Positions 29,357-37,311 are shown, numbered from the stretch's first letter. The stretch is DNA of 64,000 bases from Methylotenera sp. (GCA_030652995.1 JAUSAG010000005.1:1-64000), one strand, 5' to 3'. Translations and numbers: made by a program. Notes: a model not told the origin generated them from the letters alone.

Positions 29357-29650
29357 TTATGCACTTTGTAAGTGTAGTTTTAAGCCTAAAGCCTTAGCGA
29401 CTTTAGTAATGGTACTTAAACTAGGATTGCCTTCACCAGAAAGCGCTTTATACAAACTCTCCCGACCTAGCCCAGTGTCTTTTGCTAGTTGTGTCATGCC
29501 ACGTGCGCGCGCGATTACGCCTAAAGCGTGAGCGATAAATGCGGGATCATCGCCAGCATCTTCCATGCATGCTCGCAGATAAAGCTCAATATCCTGTTCG
29601 TCTTTAAGATGCTCTGCTGAGTCCCATTTATGTAATTGTTTAGTTTTCAT
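29357..29650 (-). CDS. Orphan HigA-like addiction-module antidote (HTH)
   Basis: 97 residues. A DIELYLRACMEDAGDDPAFI N-terminal segment and an HTH (MTQLAKDTGLGRESLYKAL...NPSLSTITKVAKALG) match the 'probable addiction module antidote' family. Such genes usually follow a RelE/HigB toxin. Here only about 120 bp separates it from rmuC and no toxin gene is visible, so it looks like an orphan antitoxin or a regulator. Confidence 0.82.
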   Translation of the reverse strand: MKTKQLHKWDSAEHLKDEQDIELYLRACMEDAGDDPAFIAHALGVIARARGMTQLAKDTGLGRESLYKALSGEGNPSLSTITKVAKALGLKLHLQSA

Positions 29651-29769
29651 TTAGATAATGTATCTTATAAAATACATTTAATCAATATTTTTAGTCACGA
29701 CTACCGTGATTTAAGCGGGAAGGTAGTTCATGAGTTTTAAATAAAGCGCATCAGGTATAATTCAGCTCT

Positions 29770-31089
29770 ATGATACAAACAATGATATTAGTAATAGCCG
29801 TAGCTATTTTTTTGTTGCTGATATGGCAACTGTGGCGCGAGAACAAAATTGATAAAAATATCGTCATTTTGCAACAGCTAGAAGAAAAACATCGTGCCAT
29901 GCTGCTTGATTTTAATGATGGCTTGAATAAGCTGGGTGATCGCTTAAGTGCAACTTCAAGTGAAACCAGCGAGCGTTTGCGCGCCAGCGTGGCAACCGAG
30001 CTACAAGCGACACGTGATGCGATGCAAGCCTTGCAATTAGCGCAAAATAATAGCCTCTCACTCACGCGTGAGTCGGTGCTAGAGAAGCTACATACAACGC
30101 TGGCCGAGCAAGGCAAGGCGGAGCAAGAACTCATTCAATCTACCATGCGTAATGCGACTTTGCAGTTAACAGCCAGTATCGAGGCTTTAACCAAATCTGT
30201 AGATGGCCGCTTGGAGCAAATCGGTGGCAAGGTTTCTGAGCGCTTGGATGAAGGCTTTAAAAAAACTAATCAAACCTTTATTGACGTGATGGCGCGGCTC
30301 GCCACCATTGATGAAGCGCAAAAGAAAATTGATGGCTTAACCACTAACGTAGTGAGTTTGCAGGAGTTGCTGGGTGATAAACGTTCACGCGGTGCGTTTG
30401 GCGAAGTACAGTTAGAAGCCTTGGTGCGTAATGTATTGCCTGTGAATTCATTTGCCATGCAGTACACGTTTGAAAACGGTACACGCGCTGATTGCGCACT
30501 GTTTTTACCTGACCCGACAGGCACAGTGGCGGTGGATAGCAAGTTTCCGCTTGAAAATTATCACCGAATGCTTAATAACAAACTCAGCGATGCCGAAAAG
30601 CTCTTGGCAGAAAAGCAGTTTAAGATAGACGTTAAAAAACATGTAGATGACATTGCCACAAAATATATTATTTCTAACGTTACCTCCGACGGCGCGGTGA
30701 TGTTTATCCCGGCTGAAGCCGTATTTGCCGAGCTGCATGCGTACCATGCAGATGTGATTGAATACGCCATGAATAAACGGGTGTGGGTGGTGTCGCCTAC
30801 CACACTAATGGCGGTACTCAACACTGCACGCGCGGTACTTAAAGACGTAGAAACGCGTAAGCAGGTCCATGTGATTAAAGAAGAGCTCGGTAAGCTCAGT
30901 AAAGACTTTGGCCGGTTTGATACACGCATGAAAAAACTGGCAGATAACATTCGTCAAGCGCATGAAAATGCACAAGACGTGCATATTTCAAGCCAGAAGA
31001 TTACACAACGATTTGCCCAAATTGAACGCGTGGAACTGACTAAAAACCCGGCAGATTTGCTGGATATTATAGATGATAAAGAAGATTAA
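29770..31089 (+). CDS. rmuC: DNA recombination protein RmuC
   Basis: 439 residues. An N-terminal TM helix (about 3-20) is followed by coiled coil up to about 190 and the RmuC domain with GAFGEVQLEALV, VAVDSKFPLENY and VMFIPAEAVFAELHA. It carries a PD-(D/E)XK-like nuclease fold and limits inversions at short repeats. It is transcribed with moaD and moaE downstream. Confidence 0.93.
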   Translation: MIQTMILVIAVAIFLLLIWQLWRENKIDKNIVILQQLEEKHRAMLLDFNDGLNKLGDRLSATSSETSERLRASVATELQATRDAMQALQLAQNNSLSLTRESVLEKLHTTLAEQGKAEQELIQSTMRNATLQLTASIEALTKSVDGRLEQIGGKVSERLDEGFKKTNQTFIDVMARLATIDEAQKKIDGLTTNVVSLQELLGDKRSRGAFGEVQLEALVRNVLPVNSFAMQYTFENGTRADCALFLPDPTGTVAVDSKFPLENYHRMLNNKLSDAEKLLAEKQFKIDVKKHVDDIATKYIISNVTSDGAVMFIPAEAVFAELHAYHADVIEYAMNKRVWVVSPTTLMAVLNTARAVLKDVETRKQVHVIKEELGKLSKDFGRFDTRMKKLADNIRQAHENAQDVHISSQKITQRFAQIERVELTKNPADLLDIIDDKED

Positions 31090-31106
31090 CTAAGTTACAT
31101 AACATT

Positions 31107-31364
31107 ATGATAATAAAATTATTTTACTTCGCAAGACTCAAAGAAACGCTCAAGTATTCAACTGAAGATTTAAACCTGCCTGACGCGCCGATGACGATAC
31201 TTAAATTAAAAGCATTGTTAGCTAAACGTGGCGATGTTTGGGGTGAAATGTTGATGGGCAAGTTAAAAGTGCGTGCTGCGATTAACCATGAATTAGTGGA
31301 TGACAATGCAGCCGTTAGCAATGGTGATGAAGTGGCGTTTTTTCCACCAGTCACTGGCGGATAG
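31107..31364 (+). CDS. moaD: Molybdopterin synthase sulfur carrier subunit
   Basis: 85 residues, ubiquitin-like beta-grasp fold. The C terminus FFPPVTGG ends in the Gly-Gly that is thiocarboxylated. It donates sulfur to precursor Z with MoaE. It lies 12 bp before moaE. Confidence 0.94.
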   Translation: MIIKLFYFARLKETLKYSTEDLNLPDAPMTILKLKALLAKRGDVWGEMLMGKLKVRAAINHELVDDNAAVSNGDEVAFFPPVTGG

Positions 31365-31376
31365 CGCCTACTCTTT

Positions 31377-31835
31377 ATGACAGTACGCATTCAAACTGAA
31401 GATTTCGATGCTGGCTTTGAAATCAGCCAGCTACATAAAAACCGTAAAGATATTGGCGCAGTTGTCAGTTTTATTGGTTTGGTGCGAGATATGAATGATG
31501 GCGACGCAGTATCGCAACTCACGTTAGAACATTACCCTGGCATGACAGAAAAGTCTTTAGCGATGATTATCAATCAGGGCAAGACGCGATGGAATATTGC
31601 GGATGCGTTGATTATTCACCGCGTTGGCACATTGCAACCTAATGACCAGATTGTATTGGTGGCGGTAAGCGGTGCGCATCGTGGTGAGGCGTTTGCTGCG
31701 TGTGAATTTATGATGGACTATTTAAAAACAGAAGCGCCATTTTGGAAAAAAGAAGCAACGCTACAGGGTGAGCATTGGGTAGAGGCTAAGTCAACTGATG
31801 ACGCAGCGCGAGCGCGCTGGGATACCGGCAAATAA
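31377..31835 (+). CDS. moaE: Molybdopterin synthase catalytic subunit
   Basis: 152 residues. FIGLVRDMNDG, LEHYPGMTEKSL, IIHRVGTL and HRGEAFAACEFMMDYLKTEAPFWKKE are the MoaE core and active-site motifs. With MoaD it forms the dithiolene of molybdopterin. The other moa genes are outside the window. Confidence 0.95.
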   Translation: MTVRIQTEDFDAGFEISQLHKNRKDIGAVVSFIGLVRDMNDGDAVSQLTLEHYPGMTEKSLAMIINQGKTRWNIADALIIHRVGTLQPNDQIVLVAVSGAHRGEAFAACEFMMDYLKTEAPFWKKEATLQGEHWVEAKSTDDAARARWDTGK

Positions 31836-31855
31836 TTTATTTATCATTTTGAATA

Positions 31856-33985
31856 ATGATTAAAACAATGAAAAACAATATGCAAAAAACATTAACACCG
31901 AAACAACTCACGCTCAATATTGATGCAAAGCAATTTAACTTTGTTGATACATCAGAACTCCTGAGCGCTGACCAGAATCAGGCGCATTTTCCTGCCTGGA
32001 CCGCGCAATCTGAAGCCAAAAAAGCGGCAGAATTTGGGCTAAGTATTCAGCAATCCGGATTTAACTTACTTGCCTTGGGGGAGCCTGGCTCCGGGCGCAC
32101 CACGCTTATGTTGAGTATGATGCATGAAGCTGCTACCAAGCTACCTGCAGCGAGTGATTTAGTCGCTTTGTATCAATTTGACGGCAATGGCAAACCTTTG
32201 TTTTTAAAGTTGCCGGCTGGCGCGGGGTCACAGTTAAAGCAAGCTTTAGATGCATTTGTGCGTACTTTTGCCAAAGACTTGGCTGTGCTTTTAGAGGCTA
32301 AAGTTCAGCAAAATTCGCTGGCGCCATTACAAATTTTTTTGGCAGGGCAATTAAACACAATTGAAGCGAGCCTGACGCTCATTGAGCCCGATAAAATGCC
32401 GACGCATTATTTCAGTTTGCTAAAGCAGGATATTTTAGACACCTTGGAGGCCTTGCCGCCTAGCCCGAGTACAGATGGCGACAGCAACTTGGAAGCGTTG
32501 CTAACCGAGGGTTTTTTTGGACGTTACCGCGCGAATGTATTAGTAGAGCATCAGCTCGAACATAGTGCGCCCGTGTTGTACGATAACGACCCAAGCTTGC
32601 AGTCATTGTTTGGCGGCATTGAAAGCGCAAGTGAAGCTAGTAACATTCCAGACTTTATGCGTTTGCGCGCGGGCAATCTGCTACGTGCCAATGGCGGCAC
32701 TTTATTGCTGCATTTGCGTGATATTTTAGCAGATGAGCAAAATGGGGCGCATATACTCGAAAAACTGCATCGTTTTTTACGTAATGGCACCTTGCAAATT
32801 GAAGATTTAAGCAGCAGTAGCAACCAAGGCAGTAGCCTAATTAACGCACAGGCCGCCATTCCTGTCAGCGTTAAATTGGTATTGATCGCCACGCGAGAAG
32901 ACTACTACGAGTTGCTTGGTATCACCCCTGACTTTTTTGACTACTTCCCCATCAAAATCGAGTTTGCAGATCAAGTTAAAGCCGGGGCAGACAACTATGC
33001 CGCTTACGCTGCGTTTATTGCACACAAATGTCAGCAGCATCATTGCCATCATTTTACTGCCGAAGCCGTCACTGGCTTATTGCAAGCCATGCATAGATTG
33101 ATTGAAGACCAGACGCGATTAAGCACCAAATTTTCCGTGCTAGAAAAACTGCTGCTAGAAAGCGCTGCAGCGGCTAGTTTACGCGGTGCCCTTTTGGTAG
33201 AGATTGAAGACGTAAAAGCCGCGATACAACGTAAATATGCACGCCATAGCTATATTGAATCGCATATGCGCGACTCCATTGTCGATAAAGAATTAATCAT
33301 CAGCGTACAAGGTGAGTGTATCGGACAAATTAACGGCCTTACACATATAGATCTTTCTGAAGCGAGCTTTGGTTCACCAGTGCGCATTTCAGCTAACTGT
33401 TATGCAGGTAACCGTGGCGTGCTTACCATAGACCGTGAAGTAAGGATGAGCGGCCCCACGCATGATAAAGGCGTGATGATACTGCAAAGCTGGTTGCACA
33501 CTAATTTTGCAAAAATGAACCCGCTTAACCTCACCGCCTCATTAGTATTTGAGCAAGAATACAGCGGCGTAGATGGTGACTCCGCCTCATGTGCTGAATT
33601 ATTCGCTTTACTATCATCATTAGCGCAAGTGCCAATTAAGCAAGGTATAGCCGTGACCGGTGCGCTCAATCAGCATGGTGAAGTGCTACCTATTGGCGGG
33701 CTCAATGAAAAAATTGAAGGTTACTTCAGGGTTTGTAAAGAAATCGGCCTAGATGGCAACCAAGGCGTAATGATGCCTGAGCGTAATATGCGCCACTTAA
33801 TGCTAAGCGATGAAGTGATTCAGGCCGTTGAAAATGGCCAGTTTCAAATTATTACGATGAATACCATTGCAGAGGGTATTTCACAGCTTACCGGACACAG
33901 CTTGCAAGCGCTAAATAAGCTGGCAGAACAAGTGCTTAGTGGTTTTAAGCTAACCGTAGAAGCAAACTTACCAAAAAAATCCTAA
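31856..33985 (+). CDS. Lon-like ATP-dependent protease (AAA_32 / Lon_C)
   Basis: 709 residues. P-loop GEPGSGRTT lies near residue 79, followed by the AAA_32 core and an insertion. The C-terminal Lon protease domain has the Ser576-Lys619 dyad (GDSAS and LNEKIEGYF), spaced 43 residues as in Lon. There is no N-terminal Lon substrate-binding domain. This is the cytosolic LonC/YcbZ-like group. Met6 is an alternative start. Confidence 0.9.
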   Translation: MIKTMKNNMQKTLTPKQLTLNIDAKQFNFVDTSELLSADQNQAHFPAWTAQSEAKKAAEFGLSIQQSGFNLLALGEPGSGRTTLMLSMMHEAATKLPAASDLVALYQFDGNGKPLFLKLPAGAGSQLKQALDAFVRTFAKDLAVLLEAKVQQNSLAPLQIFLAGQLNTIEASLTLIEPDKMPTHYFSLLKQDILDTLEALPPSPSTDGDSNLEALLTEGFFGRYRANVLVEHQLEHSAPVLYDNDPSLQSLFGGIESASEASNIPDFMRLRAGNLLRANGGTLLLHLRDILADEQNGAHILEKLHRFLRNGTLQIEDLSSSSNQGSSLINAQAAIPVSVKLVLIATREDYYELLGITPDFFDYFPIKIEFADQVKAGADNYAAYAAFIAHKCQQHHCHHFTAEAVTGLLQAMHRLIEDQTRLSTKFSVLEKLLLESAAAASLRGALLVEIEDVKAAIQRKYARHSYIESHMRDSIVDKELIISVQGECIGQINGLTHIDLSEASFGSPVRISANCYAGNRGVLTIDREVRMSGPTHDKGVMILQSWLHTNFAKMNPLNLTASLVFEQEYSGVDGDSASCAELFALLSSLAQVPIKQGIAVTGALNQHGEVLPIGGLNEKIEGYFRVCKEIGLDGNQGVMMPERNMRHLMLSDEVIQAVENGQFQIITMNTIAEGISQLTGHSLQALNKLAEQVLSGFKLTVEANLPKKS

Positions 33986-34022
33986 GAATGTTTGACTGAA
34001 TATAGTTGGATACTTTACTAAC

Positions 34023-34424
34023 ATGGTAAATGAACTTGACTCAAAATGCAGGCTAGATAAATGGCTATGGGCAGCACGTTTTTTTAAAACGCGCAGCCTT
34101 GCAACAGCCGCCATTGAAACCGGTAAAGTGCATGTGGATGCTGAGAGAGTAAAACCTGCAAAAGAAGTAAAAATTGAACAAGTTATTCATATCCGCAACC
34201 GTGACTTTGAAATTGAAGTCAGCGTGCAAGCCCTATCCAACATACGTAAAGGCGCACCAGAAGCTGCATTACTATTCACAGAAACACCAGCCAGTATCGC
34301 CAAGCGCGAAAATTCCAAAGCGACAGGTGAAGGTGAACATGCGCTACGTGACCGCGGAGTAGGGCGCCCGACTAAGCGGCAAATGAGAGATATTAAAAAG
34401 TTTACTGGCGGATCATTCGGCTAA
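34023..34424 (+). CDS. hslR: Ribosome-associated heat shock protein Hsp15 (S4 domain)
   Basis: 133 residues. An N-terminal S4 RNA-binding domain (CRLDKWLWAARFFKTRSLATAAI...GKVHVDAERVKPAKEV) and a basic C-terminal tail ending GRPTKRQMRDIKKF are typical of Hsp15. It recycles stalled 50S subunits carrying nascent chains. The following 128 bp hold no gene. Confidence 0.92.
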   Translation: MVNELDSKCRLDKWLWAARFFKTRSLATAAIETGKVHVDAERVKPAKEVKIEQVIHIRNRDFEIEVSVQALSNIRKGAPEAALLFTETPASIAKRENSKATGEGEHALRDRGVGRPTKRQMRDIKKFTGGSFG

Positions 34425-34552
34425 ATTATACAATTTTTTGAAGCGCTGCATTTTTTGATCTAAATTGCGACTATTTTGAATGATGTTAATTAATAGTTGC
34501 GATTTTTTGGCTGTCCGTATTCCGTGGTTGATATCAACACGCTGCTATTTTT

Positions 34553-34987
34553 TTAGCAGTCATTGGATGAATCCCACGGATTGAGGATAGTTACTCCTGT
34601 TGACTGAAAATCAGCCACGTTGCGAGTGACTACCGTCATCCCATGCACAAGAGCCGTCGCAGCAATGAGTGCATCACGCTCGCCGTGCTTGTCTGGTGCA
34701 TGTAGTCGAGCGCAACGCTGTGCTACGGTTGTATCGATGGGCAACGTTCGCCCAGAGAACTCTGGCAATACCTGCTGATCCAGCCAAGCACGCAGCATGG
34801 CCCCTTGAGTTGCATCCTTGCGCTCAATCAACAAAACGCCAAGCTCCAACTCCATGATGGTAATGGCAGACACAAACAGATCGGCGGCATCGACACTTTT
34901 AGCCCATGATGCAACGTTCGGATCAGCCTTGCCAATACGAACTTTTCGTAGTTCGGACACCACGTTGGTATCGAGAACGTACATCAT
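34553..34987 (-). CDS. vapC: VapC/FitB-like PIN-domain toxin
   Basis: 144 residues. The PIN RNase core has YVLDTNVVSELRK (first Asp), ITIMELELGVLL (Glu), ERDALIAATAL (Asp) and VVTRNVADF. It probably cleaves tRNA or rRNA when free of antitoxin. The start ATG overlaps the antitoxin TGA as ATGA. Base composition appears more GC-rich than neighbouring genes, suggesting acquisition. Confidence 0.9.
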   Translation of the reverse strand: MMYVLDTNVVSELRKVRIGKADPNVASWAKSVDAADLFVSAITIMELELGVLLIERKDATQGAMLRAWLDQQVLPEFSGRTLPIDTTVAQRCARLHAPDKHGERDALIAATALVHGMTVVTRNVADFQSTGVTILNPWDSSNDC

Positions 34988-35238
34988 GAGAAATCAGCCG
35001 GACAGGTTTCTATAGTCACGCGCGGTGGCTCAAACTCAATGCTCTCAATGCCCGGCATAGCAAGTGAATCGACAATGCTACGACGCTGCTTTGTAAGTTG
35101 TTGATATTCCTCGATGCTCAATAGCACATGAGCAGGCTTACCTCGATCTGTGATGAATACAGGACCGTTCTTGGTAGCCTTCTTTGCGCGAGTAACGTCT
35201 TGGTTCAGCTCTCGGCTGGATAGGGTTGTTATCGTCAT
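34984..35238 (-). CDS. Phd/YefM-family antitoxin
   Basis: 84 residues. SSRELNQDVTRAKKATKNGPVFITDRGKPAHVLLSIEEYQQL-type sequence is the Phd/YefM DNA-binding fold; the C terminus (IEFEPPRVTIETCPADF) would wrap the toxin. It is the partner of the VapC-like toxin downstream. A palindromic operator lies 25 bp upstream of the start. Confidence 0.9.
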   Translation of the reverse strand: MTITTLSSRELNQDVTRAKKATKNGPVFITDRGKPAHVLLSIEEYQQLTKQRRSIVDSLAMPGIESIEFEPPRVTIETCPADFS

Positions 35239-35263
35239 AACGGAACCTCTTACATTGAATCGT

Positions 35264-35279
35264 TAACGTAGGTACGTTA
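35264..35279. promoter_or_regulatory. Operator-like palindrome of the vapBC module
   Basis: TAACGTA-GG-TACGTTA is a 7+7 perfect inverted repeat, 25 bp upstream of the antitoxin start. TA modules of this type are repressed by antitoxin/toxin complexes binding such palindromes. The assignment is inferred from symmetry and position. Confidence 0.6.
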
Positions 35280-35359
35280 CTACAAGTTATCGGAAAGCTC
35301 AAGGCCTTTTGCGCACCGGAAAAGTATAAATGTTAGATGAGTCGTGAATCGTATTTCGT

Positions 35360-35366
35360 GTTTTAC
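35360..35366. repeat. Left target-site duplication GTTTTAC
   Basis: GTTTTAC is immediately outside the left terminus and recurs immediately outside the right terminus at 36482-36488. A 7-bp duplication lies in the 4-8 bp range known for IS21-family insertion. Confidence 0.85.
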
Positions 35367-35493
35367 TGCGTATTCCAATGAAATCCGCCACTCATTACAG
35401 ACAAAAAGCGCCACCTATTACAGATAAAACCCGCCACCCTTTACGGTTCGAAGTCGGCCAGTCATTGCAGAGTAACTCCGCCACTAATTTATG
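35367..35493. repeat. Left end: multi-copy transposase-binding-like repeats
   Basis: Five copies of a GCCA-C-(N)-ATTNCAG-like unit begin at 35387, 35410, 35433, 35457 and 35480, a spacing of 23-24 bp. The three outer copies are nearly identical to those of the right end. This array is the hallmark of IS21-family ends, where IstA binds repeated sites. Confidence 0.8.
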
Positions 35494-35500
35494 TACGTTG

Positions 35501-35647
35501 GGGGACGAGTGTGTTGGTTCTGAGTGGATAACAGGAGAATTGCTGGATCAACTAACTCACCACGTACATATCCTAGAAATAAATGGTGATTCCTATCGAT
35601 TGATCACCAGTCAGCATCATCAGAATCAAGTTACTAAAATTATCTAA
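35501..35647 (+). pseudogene. istB 3' remnant (IS21 transposition helper ATPase)
   Basis: The reading frame ending at TAA 35645-35647 encodes GSEWITGELLDQLTHH and HILEINGDSYRL, corresponding to the usual IstB C-terminal GSERLTGALLDRLTHH...ILEMNGDSYRL. Only about 48 C-terminal residues remain; the ATPase core is deleted and the frame upstream is the IS terminal repeat. It shows the element once encoded IstA/IstB. Confidence 0.85.
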
Positions 35648-35677
35648 GCAAAGGAGAACCAGCCCGCTCATCGTGTA

Positions 35678-36019
35678 TTAAGCCGCTTCCAACATAAAGT
35701 CCACATGAATAGCATCATAGCCAAAAGCAATCTTGCCAAGTTCAGTTTTTTCTAGTATCCCTGTCTTTAGTAACATTTGCACATCAGTGTGCACCGCCTT
35801 CACATCGCGGCCTACTCGCCTTGCTATTTCTCGCAAGGCCAATGGCTCGCTGCCAGTTAATGTTTTTACTATCGCCATCCGGTTAGGTGCTAATACTTTC
35901 CATAGCAAATCAAGGCTGGCAAAACTAATGTATGCACCTTGCGCCTTGCCACTAAACGCCTGTGATGCGCTATCTATGACGCTATTAATTGATTCAACTG
36001 ATAATGTAACTGTTTTCAT
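35678..36019 (-). CDS. Winged-HTH antitoxin-like partner of TumE
   Basis: 113 residues. The C-terminal two thirds (LREIARRVGRDVKAVHTDVQMLLKTGILEKTE) form a MarR/ArsR-like winged helix. Such HTH genes directly follow TumE/DUF6516 toxin genes and are described as the TumA-like antitoxin. It overlaps the upstream gene stop by 4 bp (ATGA). It probably neutralises the toxin and may bind the operator at 36317-36335. Confidence 0.78.
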   Translation of the reverse strand: MKTVTLSVESINSVIDSASQAFSGKAQGAYISFASLDLLWKVLAPNRMAIVKTLTGSEPLALREIARRVGRDVKAVHTDVQMLLKTGILEKTELGKIAFGYDAIHVDFMLEAA

Positions 36020-36303
36020 AGTAAGTTCTCCATACGCTTAATTTGCGCAAAAAAGTCTTTAAGCAATTGTTCGGATGATACGAAACTGTAGCTAGTTTCT
36101 TGTTCATTAATGTGCAGATGATTGCCTTTACCTGCTTCATTATCATAACGAAGTATGCATACTCCATTCACAACATAAGCCAGCCGATATTTATAATCAT
36201 GTGCTGAACCTTCTAACGGTGCTTGTAGCTGCCAAATCATCATTTCTGCGAAAGCAGATTCACTTAATATCAATCTTCTTTGTAGTAATAATTTTGCTTT
36301 CAT
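36016..36303 (-). CDS. TumE-family toxin (DUF6516-like)
   Basis: 95 residues from ATG at 36303 (MKAKLLLQRRLILSESAF). Features are the mid segment SAHDYKYRLAYV, ILRYDNEAGKGNHLH and a C-terminal LLKDFFAQI, characteristic of the TumE/DUF6516 family found as the first gene of small TA modules on mobile elements. A frame from 36357 exists, but a promoter lies inside that extension, so 36303 is preferred. The mechanism of toxicity is not known to me. Confidence 0.75.
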   Translation of the reverse strand: MKAKLLLQRRLILSESAFAEMMIWQLQAPLEGSAHDYKYRLAYVVNGVCILRYDNEAGKGNHLHINEQETSYSFVSSEQLLKDFFAQIKRMENLL

Positions 36304-36309
36304 GTTGTT

Positions 36310-36338
36310 TATTGTAACAACATCTATTATGTTGTCAA
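36310..36338 (-). promoter_or_regulatory. Promoter and operator of the TumE module
   Basis: On the minus strand the -35 is TTGACA (36333-36338) and the -10 is TACAAT (36311-36316), 16 bp apart, or ACAATA at 17 bp. The spacer is almost filled by the inverted repeat ACAACAT/ATGTTGT (36317-36323 and 36329-36335). A protein bound there would block RNA polymerase, the usual TA autoregulation layout. Confidence 0.7.
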
Positions 36339-36362
36339 CTGAAACAACAACCATCATTTAGT

Positions 36363-36481
36363 AAGTGGCGATTTGGGCTGGAATTGGTGGTGGGTTTGAC
36401 TTGGAATGACTGGTAGGGTTTCATCTGTAATAGGTGTCGCTTTTTGTCTGTAATGAGTGGCGGATTTCATTGGAATACGCA
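36363..36481. repeat. Right end of the IS21-like element
   Basis: Inverted copy of the left end: outer 66 bp (36416-36481) match the left at 64 of 66 positions. It continues inward with further degenerate repeats (CTGTAATGAGTGGC, CTGTAATAGGTGTC, TTGGAATGACTGGT, CTGGAATTGGTGGT). It ends next to the second GTTTTAC duplication. Confidence 0.8.
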
Positions 36482-36488
36482 GTTTTAC
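36482..36488. repeat. Right target-site duplication GTTTTAC
   Basis: Identical to the heptamer at 35360-35366, immediately outside the right terminus. The pre-insertion site lay between the vapBC and relBE modules. Confidence 0.85.
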
Positions 36489-36515
36489 ATCAATAAATGC
36501 TATTAATAGTGCGGT

Positions 36516-36544
36516 TTGCATTTAAATTAATCGTGTGATTTAAT
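36516..36544 (+). promoter_or_regulatory. Promoter of the relBE-like module
   Basis: TTGCAT at 36516-36521 and TTTAAT at 36539-36544 are 17 bp apart, 31 bp before the antitoxin ATG at 36576. It lies just outside the IS21-like element, so the insertion left this promoter intact. Confidence 0.5.
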
Positions 36545-36575
36545 GTACGATATAAACATATGTAACGAGGATATT

Positions 36576-36830
36576 ATGTCTCACATCAGTGCGAACGAAT
36601 TAAAAGTAAAAGGTATTGCTAGTATTGAGGCAAGCCTGTCCAATGACAGTGAAGCGATTATTTCTGTAAGAGGAAAGAGTCGCTTTGTTGTGATGGATAT
36701 CGAACATTACCAATATTTACGAGAATGCGAGTTGGAAGCGGCTTTGGCTCAATCGCAAGCTGATATGGCTGCGGGGCGCTATATTGTTGAGTCCCCTGAA
36801 GCACATTTGTCTAGACTAGAAAATTTGTAA
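36576..36830 (+). CDS. Phd/YefM-like antitoxin
   Basis: 84 residues from ATG at 36576 (MSHISANELKVKGI), chosen because GAGG lies 8 bp upstream; a longer frame from 36543 would include the promoter region. The SIEASLSNDSEAIISVRGKSRFVVMDIEHYQYLRE region is a Phd/YefM fold. It overlaps the toxin start (TAATG). Confidence 0.85.
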   Translation: MSHISANELKVKGIASIEASLSNDSEAIISVRGKSRFVVMDIEHYQYLRECELEAALAQSQADMAAGRYIVESPEAHLSRLENL

Positions 36831-37105
36831 TGGCTTTTCGGCTTGTATTTACCGAAACTTACAATCGAAGTGCGTTACGCTGGCTTAAGCACCACCCGGA
36901 TTTAAAGTCTCAGTATCTAAAACCACTTAAGTTGTTAGAAGCGAACCCATTCCACCCATCTCTACGATTACATGCGCTCAATGGTAAGTTACAAGGGCTT
37001 CACTCTGTCTCAATTAATTTGTCATATCGCATTACGCTAGAACTGTTGATTCACGGGCAGGATGTTATCTTGATTAATGTTGGCAGTCATGATCAAGTGT
37101 ATTAA
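36830..37105 (+). CDS. RelE/ParE-superfamily toxin (YafQ-like)
   Basis: 91 residues. TETYNRSALRWLKHHPDL, then LRLHALNGKLQGLHSVSINLSYRITLE and INVGSHDQVY match RelE/YafQ-type mRNA interferases with the conserved C-terminal H/Y residues. It is the toxin of the antitoxin immediately upstream. The following 264 bp (37106-37369) hold only the hipB promoter. Confidence 0.87.
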   Translation: MAFRLVFTETYNRSALRWLKHHPDLKSQYLKPLKLLEANPFHPSLRLHALNGKLQGLHSVSINLSYRITLELLIHGQDVILINVGSHDQVY

Positions 37106-37311
37106 TCAAATGTTTTTGTAAAAGAAAATTGATTATTACTGATACATCTAATGATTGTCGCTAAACGCAAGCATGTAAAATTTACAGGTTAAAGTTTTTT
37201 GCCAAAATCATTCCGGCGCAGGCTGTAATCTAGGCAGGAGCATGATGAAGTAAGTGGTAAGTAGAATATTTCTTTCATATATTATTAAGTTTAAGCGCCA
37301 GTTAATAATTA

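Larger units (their letters stand above)
35367..36481. mobile_element. Non-autonomous IS21-family element carrying a TumE/HTH module
   Basis: The 1115-bp element starts TGCGTATTCC and ends GGAATACGCA. Its 66-bp terminal inverted repeats (35367-35432 and 36416-36481) match at 64 of 66 positions, and it is flanked by GTTTTAC duplications. Each end contains several direct repeats of GCCACNNATTNCAG type spaced about 23 bp, as in the multi-site ends of IS21 elements. istA and most of istB are absent; an istB 3' remnant follows the left end. The passenger is a two-gene TumE/HTH module on the minus strand. It sits between two other TA modules. Confidence 0.85.

Noticed and set aside
35433-35460. tRNA T-loop-like GGTTCGAAGTC
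   Set aside because: The surrounding sequence cannot form a cloverleaf and belongs to the IS21 end repeats.
35378-35647. 89-codon plus-strand open frame as a new gene
   Set aside because: Its first half is IS terminal repeat and its second half is the istB C terminus; treated as a remnant.
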